A stretch of 64,000 bases of DNA, taken from assembly GCA_031316315.1 (NCBI GenBank), contig JADBEO010000002.1, forward strand, positions 1 to 64,000. Direction: 5' to 3'. Below, piece after piece: positions 58,372 through 64,000 of the stretch. The position numbers were made by a program, and so were the translations under genes. The notes under the pieces were generated by a model, which saw only the letters and a program-made list of their open reading frames with translations, was not told where the DNA came from and ran no database searches. Numbering within the stretch: position 1 is the first letter of the stretch; every line of letters starts with the position of its first letter. Source of the stretch: Chelatococcus sambhunathii. GTDB lineage: Bacteria; Pseudomonadota; Alphaproteobacteria; Rhizobiales; Methylopilaceae.

Positions 58372-58677
58372 ATGGCTAAGAAGAGCGCGGTCGAGAAGAA
58401 CGAACGTCGCCGCAAGATGGTCGCCCGGGACGCCGCCAAGCGCGCGGAGCTGAAGGCGATCGCCAAGAACCCGAACCTCGACCTCGAGGATCGTTTCGCC
58501 GCCCGCCTGAAGCTCGCCGAGCTGCCGCGCAACGGCTCCAAGGTCCGCATCCGCAACCGGTGCGAAGCGACCGGCCGGCCGCGCGCCTACTATCGCAAGC
58601 TCGGGATCTCGCGCATCGCGATCCGCGAGCTTGGTTCGAAGGGCCTGGTTCCGGGCCTTCTGAAGTCGAGCTGGTGA
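58372..58677 (+). CDS. rpsN: 30S ribosomal protein S14 (zinc-free form)
   Basis: The product is 101 aa, the long form without the CXXC zinc site. [17 protein letters not shown] and [41 protein letters not shown] are standard for alphaproteobacteria. Confidence 0.98.
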   Translation: MAKKSAVEKNERRRKMVARDAAKRAELKAIAKNPNLDLEDRFAARLKLAELPRNGSKVRIRNRCEATGRPRAYYRKLGISRIAIRELGSKGLVPGLLKSSW

Positions 58678-58690
58678 GGAGGAGGGGACA

Positions 58691-59089
58691 ATGGCTGTGA
58701 ACGACCCCCTCGGCGATATGCTGACGCGCATCCGCAACGCGCATATGCGGAACAAGACGTCGTGCTCGACGCCCGGATCGAAGCTGCGCGCCCACGTCCT
58801 CGACGTGCTGGAGGCGGAAGGCTACATCCGCGGCTACACGCAGACGGAGCTGGCCAACGGCCGGACCGAGTTCGAGATCGAGCTGAAGTATTATGACGGC
58901 GCGCCCGTCATCCGTGAGCTTCAGCGCGTTTCGAAGCCGGGCCGCCGGGTCTACGCGTCGGTGAACAACCTGCCGCGCGTGGCGAACGGCCTCGGCATCT
59001 CGATCCTGTCCACGCCGAAGGGCGTGATGGCGGATCACGACGCCCGCGACAACAACGTGGGCGGGGAGATCCTCTGCCGCGTCTTCTGA
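58691..59089 (+). CDS. rpsH: 30S ribosomal protein S8
   Basis: The product is 132 aa. [29 protein letters not shown] and the C-terminal [31 protein letters not shown] are conserved. In E. coli S8 represses the spc operon. Confidence 0.99.
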   Translation: MAVNDPLGDMLTRIRNAHMRNKTSCSTPGSKLRAHVLDVLEAEGYIRGYTQTELANGRTEFEIELKYYDGAPVIRELQRVSKPGRRVYASVNNLPRVANGLGISILSTPKGVMADHDARDNNVGGEILCRVF

Positions 59090-59128
59090 CGCAGGCGGAG
59101 GGGTCTTCGAAGGATTAGGAGAGCGATC

Positions 59129-59662
59129 ATGTCGCGCATCGGCAAGAAGCCGGTCGACGTGCCGTCGGGCGTGACCGCGGCGGTCGACGGACAGAACGTC
59201 AAGGTCAAGGGCCCCAAGGGCGAGCTGGTTCATCGGGTCCACGACGACGTCGTCGTGGAGTTCAAGGACGGCAAGGTCTCGGTGCAGCCGCGCAACGAGA
59301 CGAAGCAGGCGCGCGCCATGTGGGGCATGTCGCGCACCATGGTGTCGAACCTCGTCGAGGGCGTCACCAAAGGCTTCGAGAAGAAGCTCGAGATCAGCGG
59401 CGTCGGTTACCGCGCCTCGGTCCAGGGCAAGAACCTGGTGCTCGCGCTCGGCTACAGCCACGACGTGGTCTACCCGATCCCGGACGGGATCCAGATCGCG
59501 ACTGGCAAGCCGACCGAGATCACCGTCACCGGCGTCGATCGCCAGCGCGTCGGGCAGGTCGCGGCCGAGATCCGCGACTTCCGCCGTCCCGAGCCCTACA
59601 AGGGCAAGGGCGTCAAGTACGCGGGCGAATTCATCTTCCGCAAGGAAGGCAAGAAGAAGTAA
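59129..59662 (+). CDS. rplF: 50S ribosomal protein L6
   Basis: The product is 177 aa. [47 protein letters not shown] and the C-terminal [26 protein letters not shown] are typical. Confidence 0.99.
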   Translation: MSRIGKKPVDVPSGVTAAVDGQNVKVKGPKGELVHRVHDDVVVEFKDGKVSVQPRNETKQARAMWGMSRTMVSNLVEGVTKGFEKKLEISGVGYRASVQGKNLVLALGYSHDVVYPIPDGIQIATGKPTEITVTGVDRQRVGQVAAEIRDFRRPEPYKGKGVKYAGEFIFRKEGKKK

Positions 59663-59674
59663 GGCGCTGAGACG

Positions 59675-60037
59675 ATGTCCAAGAACCTCGCCACTGCTGC
59701 GCGCCGCAAGGCGCGCGTTCGCCGGGCTCTGGCGGCCACGTCCAATGGCCGTCCGCGCCTCAGCGTCCACCGTTCGTCGAAGCAGATCTACGCCCAGGTC
59801 ATCGACGACGCGAAGGGCGTAACGCTCGCCGCGGCCTCGACGCTCGACAAGGATTTCCGCTCGGCCGGCAAGACCGGCGCGGACATCGCGGCCGCAGCCG
59901 CCGTCGGCAAGCTGGTCGCCGAGCGCGCCCAGGCCGCCGGCGTCAAGGACGTCGTGTTCGACCGCGGCGGCTACATCTATCACGGCCGGGTCAAGGCCCT
60001 GGCCGAGGCCGCCCGTGAGGGCGGGCTCAACTTCTGA
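59675..60037 (+). CDS. rplR: 50S ribosomal protein L18
   Basis: The product is 120 aa. [31 protein letters not shown] and [28 protein letters not shown] bind 5S rRNA. Confidence 0.99.
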   Translation: MSKNLATAARRKARVRRALAATSNGRPRLSVHRSSKQIYAQVIDDAKGVTLAAASTLDKDFRSAGKTGADIAAAAAVGKLVAERAQAAGVKDVVFDRGGYIYHGRVKALAEAAREGGLNF

Positions 60038-60067
60038 CGCCCGCTCGAAGGGAAGAGGACTTAACAC

Positions 60068-60637
60068 ATGGCTCGTGAGCCCAGAGAGAACCGCCGCGAT
60101 CGCGACAATCGCGAGGACAGCGAGTTCGTCGACAAGCTGGTCCACATCAACCGCGTCGCCAAGGTGGTGAAGGGCGGCCGCAGATTCGGCTTCGCGGCGC
60201 TCGTCGTCGTGGGCGACCAGAAGGGCCGCGTCGGCTTCGGCCACGGCAAGGCCCGCGAAGTGCCCGAGGCGATCCGCAAGGCCACCGAGGCGGCCAAGCG
60301 CGGCCTGATCCGCGTGCCGCTGCGCGAAGGCCGCACGCTCCATCACGACGTCGACGGCCGTCACGGCGCCGGCAAGGTGGTGCTGCGCGCAGCTCCCGCC
60401 GGCACGGGCATCATCGCAGGCGGTCCGATGCGCGCCGTCTTCGAGACGCTCGGCGTCCACGACGTCGTCGCCAAGTCGCTCGGCTCGTCGAACCCGTACA
60501 ACATGGTGCGTGCGACCTTCGCCGCCCTGAAGCACGAGGATTCGCCGCGCTCGGTCGCCGCCCGCCGCGGCCTCAAGGTTTCGACGCTGCAGTCCCGCCG
60601 CCGCGACGTCGACGCCGACGCGGTCGCCGAAGGCTGA
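60068..60637 (+). CDS. rpsE: 30S ribosomal protein S5
   Basis: The product is 189 aa. The dsRBD-like region ([27 protein letters not shown]) and the C-terminal domain with [37 protein letters not shown] are conserved. The N-terminus is short and charged. Confidence 0.99.
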   Translation: MAREPRENRRDRDNREDSEFVDKLVHINRVAKVVKGGRRFGFAALVVVGDQKGRVGFGHGKAREVPEAIRKATEAAKRGLIRVPLREGRTLHHDVDGRHGAGKVVLRAAPAGTGIIAGGPMRAVFETLGVHDVVAKSLGSSNPYNMVRATFAALKHEDSPRSVAARRGLKVSTLQSRRRDVDADAVAEG

Positions 60638-60663
60638 CCGGCTTTATTTGAAGGAGGCTGATC

Positions 60664-61095
60664 ATGGCCGACAAGGAAGACAAGAAGGCCGCAGCCGCCG
60701 AAGAGACCAAGGCTGCGCCGAAGAAGGCCGCCGCCAAGAAGGCGGCGCCCAAGGCCGACAAGGCTGAGGCCGCTGCGGCCCCGGCCGCCGGCCGCGCCGC
60801 GAAGAAGGCGCCGCACAAGGGCCATGTCCGCAAGGCCGCCAAGAAGGTCGCCCGCAAGGAGGCCGTCAAGGCTGGCGAGCGTCCGGCGCCGAAGAAGCGC
60901 GTCGCCAAGGGCGCCAAGGGCGACACCGTCACGGTGGTCCAGATCGGCTCGTCGACCCGTCGTCCGGGCGACCAGGCGGCGACCCTCGTCGGTCTCGGCC
61001 TCGGCCGGATCGGCAAGCGCCGCGAGCTGACCGACACGCCGGCCGTGCGCGGCATGATCGCCAAGGTCGCGCATCTCGTGCGCGTCGAAGCCTGA
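60664..61095 (+). CDS. rpmD: 50S ribosomal protein L30 with long Lys/Ala-rich N-terminal extension
   Basis: The product is 143 aa, more than twice the usual 58-65 aa. The L30 domain is confined to about residues 86-143 ([49 protein letters not shown]). Residues 1-85 are low complexity, with about 31 Ala and 22 Lys, and motifs such as [11 protein letters not shown] that recall histone H1 or HU tails. The start is firm: AAGGAGG lies 6 bp before the ATG at 60664, and there is no ATG before Met131; the next usable start, a GTG at codon 91, would remove the first strand of L30. The ordinary spc context (rpsE before, rplO after) shows this is the only L30 gene here. Confidence 0.95.
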   Translation: MADKEDKKAAAAEETKAAPKKAAAKKAAPKADKAEAAAAPAAGRAAKKAPHKGHVRKAAKKVARKEAVKAGERPAPKKRVAKGAKGDTVTVVQIGSSTRRPGDQAATLVGLGLGRIGKRRELTDTPAVRGMIAKVAHLVRVEA

Positions 61096-61112
61096 AGCCC
61101 GGAGAGAAGACG

Positions 61113-61601
61113 ATGAAACTCAACGAGCTCCACGACAATCCCGGCGCCACCAAGAAGCGGATGCGCGTCGGCCGCGGCATCGGTTCCGGCAAGGGCAAGA
61201 CCGGCGGCCGCGGCGTCAAGGGTCAGAAGTCCCGCACCGGCGTCGCCATCAAGGCGTTCGAGGGCGGCCAGATGCCGCTCTACCGGCGTCTGCCGAAGCG
61301 CGGCTTCACCAATCTGTTCGCCAAGGACCTCAACGAGGTGAACCTCGCGCGCCTGCAGCAGGCGGTCGACGCGGGCAAGTTGGACGCGGGCAGGCCCGTG
61401 ACTGAGGAAACCTTGATCGAGGCGGGCGTGCTGTCGAAGAAGCGCGACGGCGTGAAGGTGCTCGGCCGCGGCGAGCTGAAGACCAAGCTCGACCTCGAGG
61501 TCTACGCCGTGTCGAAGTCGGTCGCCGATGCGATTGAGAAGCTCGGCGGCAAGGTGACGCTGCTCGCGCCGGCCCCCAAGGCCGATGCGCAGCCTGCGTA
61601 A
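61113..61601 (+). CDS. rplO: 50S ribosomal protein L15
   Basis: The product is 162 aa. [43 protein letters not shown] and [19 protein letters not shown] are conserved. It is the last ribosomal gene before a terminator-like hairpin and secY. Confidence 0.99.
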   Translation: MKLNELHDNPGATKKRMRVGRGIGSGKGKTGGRGVKGQKSRTGVAIKAFEGGQMPLYRRLPKRGFTNLFAKDLNEVNLARLQQAVDAGKLDAGRPVTEETLIEAGVLSKKRDGVKVLGRGELKTKLDLEVYAVSKSVADAIEKLGGKVTLLAPAPKADAQPA

Positions 61602-61622
61602 ACATACTATCTAGCGTCTGCG

Positions 61623-61669
61623 CGCCGCTTCCCGAGGGCTTGCTCCGAGCGCCTCGGGGGCGGCGTTTT
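61623..61669 (+). terminator. Terminator or attenuator between rplO and secY
   Basis: CGCCGC (61623-61628) and CCCGAGG (61631-61637) pair with CCTCGGG (61652-61658) and GCGGCG (61660-61665), leaving a 14-nt loop, and are followed by TTTTGATTT. It starts 22 bp after the rplO stop. It may reduce expression of secY-adk relative to the ribosomal genes. Confidence 0.65.
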
Positions 61670-61698
61670 GATTTCGTCCGGACGGACAGAGGACTGAC

Positions 61699-63032
<1,334 letters not shown>

Positions 63033-63036
<4 letters not shown>

Positions 63037-63632
63037 GACTGATCCTGCTCGGGCCGCCCGGCGCCGGCAAAGGCACCCAGGCCGAGCGTCTGGTCCAGAA
63101 GCACGGCATCGTCCAGCTGTCTACGGGCGACATGCTGCGCGCGGCGGTGGCCGCGGGCACGCCGGTCGGCCTAGAGGCCAAGGACGTCATGGCGCGCGGC
63201 GAGCTCTGCCCGGACAGCCTCGTCGTCTCGATCGTGGCGGATCGCATTGAGCAGCCGGACGCCCATAACGGCTTCATCCTCGACGGGTTTCCGCGTACGC
63301 TTGCGCAGGCCGAAGCGCTGGACGCGATGCTGCACGAGCACAAGCTGGACCTCGACGCCGTCATCGAGCTCGTCGTCGACGAGACGATTCTGCTCGAGCG
63401 CGTGGAGGGCCGGGCGCGCGAAGCGGCCGCGGCGGGCAAACCGCTGCGGCCCGACGACGCGCCGGAGACGGTGAAGAAGCGGATCAACGACTTCAAGTCC
63501 GTAACGAGCCAACTGCGTCCGTTCTACCAAAGCAAGGGTCTGCACGCGTCGGTCGACGGCATGGCCTCGATCGACGACGTCGCCCGGCAGATCGACGCGA
63601 TCCTGGCGAAGGCTGAGACGGCCGCCGCCTGA
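63033..63632 (+). CDS. adk: Adenylate kinase (short-LID form)
   Basis: The product is 199 aa. The P-loop LILLGPPGAGKGTQAERL (residues 3-20), STGDMLRAAV, GFILDGFPRTLAQAEAL and RPDDAPETVKKRI are present. The zinc/LID insert is short, normal for alphaproteobacteria. It interconverts ATP plus AMP and ADP. Start overlaps secY. Confidence 0.98.
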
Positions 63633-63737
63633 GAGTTCCGGTCGTCATCGGATGGCGGAGTCGATGTTCCGCACGGCCTCTCGACGCGTTGACATGGGAA
63701 TGGCGGGCCAAGTCCGGGCCGACGACGCACTCAGGGG

Positions 63738-63766
63738 TTGACGTAGCGTCGTTAAGGCGCTACGCG
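63738..63766 (+). promoter_or_regulatory. Candidate promoter before rpsM
   Basis: TTGACG (63738-63743), a 17-bp spacer and TACGCG (63761-63766). The -35 is good, the -10 poor. The region 63633-63926 contains no gene. Confidence 0.35.
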
Positions 63767-63844
63767 CACCTCATCCCGAAAGCAGTCCGGTCGCGCTGTC
63801 GCTCGAGCGCCGCGTCCCGCGCTGCTTTTCGGCGCTTTCACTGA

Positions 63845-63883
63845 AAGGCGCGCAGGGGCCGGCCTCCACCGGACGCGCGCCTT
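63845..63883 (+). promoter_or_regulatory. Hairpin in the rpsM leader
   Basis: A perfect 9-bp stem AAGGCGCGC (63845-63853) and GCGCGCCTT (63875-63883) encloses a 21-nt GC-rich loop and is followed by CTTCCGCC. It is 43 bp before rpsM. It could terminate adk transcripts or act in autoregulation by S4, whose site lies here in E. coli. Confidence 0.5.
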
Positions 63884-63926
63884 CTTCCGCCGGCGCTTCG
63901 CCGGCCCCAAATGGAGGAGCGTACCC

Positions 63927-64000
63927 ATGGCCCGCATCGCCGGCGTCAACATTCCGACGAACAAGCGCGTCGTCATCGCGCTGCAGTACATCCACGGCAT
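63927..64000 (+). CDS. rpsM: 30S ribosomal protein S13, truncated by window edge
   Basis: Only the first 24 codons are in the window ([20 protein letters not shown] and four more). These match the conserved S13 N-terminus. A GGAGGAGCG sequence lies 8 bp before the ATG. In this gene order rpsK, rpoA and rplQ would be expected next. Confidence 0.97.

Overview
This window is high-GC DNA from an alphaproteobacterium, most likely of the order Hyphomicrobiales (Rhizobiales). The evidence is the codon usage, the protein types (DUF815 ATPase beside yajC, a DUF2218-SIP fusion, a Rhizobiales-style ThiE, RpoC of 1398 aa and RpoB of 1371 aa), the Rhizobiales-type intergenic palindromes and the gene order of the ribosomal clusters. 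Genus cannot be fixed from the sequence alone. I see no phage, insertion sequence, CRISPR array or rRNA gene.

First half (1-30 kb) is mixed metabolic and accessory DNA. 0.1-4.3 kb: DUF815 AAA ATPase, then yajC-secD-secF. 4.4-7.4 kb: a thiamine (thiazole) operon thiO-thiS-thiG-thiE on the minus strand under a TPP riboswitch. 7.5-10.1 kb: a secreted hypothetical protein, bluB and a siderophore-interacting flavoprotein. 10.1-12.6 kb: ureide catabolism (allA, alc, divergent puuE). 12.9-25.3 kb: a surface-glycan block with a complete three-enzyme CMP-sialic-acid-type route (neuC-neuB-neuA), two related surface-carbohydrate proteins, a UDP-sugar dehydrogenase, an AsnB-type amidotransferase, two methyltransferases and a sulfotransferase-like protein. 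25.5-30.4 kb: a secreted alpha/beta hydrolase, tRNA-Thr, an MHS-family transporter with a long periplasmic insert, a small exported protein and rlmB. Three families of intergenic palindromes are scattered only through the first 21 kb. One has split the neuC/neuA junction and is flanked by a 14-bp direct repeat.

Second half (30.6-64 kb) is the translation/transcription core, all on the plus strand: tRNA-Tyr, tRNA-Gly, tufA copy 1, a lipoprotein gene and a YbjQ-like gene, tRNA-Trp, secE-nusG, rplK-rplA, rplJ-rplL, rpoB-rpoC, a LuxR-type regulator, then rpsL-rpsG-fusA-tuf copy 2 and the S10/spc clusters (rpsJ to rplO), secY-adk, and the first 24 codons of rpsM at the window edge. The order is classical. 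The oddities are a LuxR regulator between rpoC and rpsL, a ribosomal protein L30 with an 85-residue Lys/Ala-rich N-terminal extension, a strong terminator that lies inside the coding sequence of the gene after tuf copy 1, and hairpins at the rplA/rplJ, rplL/rpoB, rplO/secY and adk/rpsM junctions.

Starts were chosen by Shine-Dalgarno spacing and family alignment from memory. No database search was possible, so distant family names are judgement calls.
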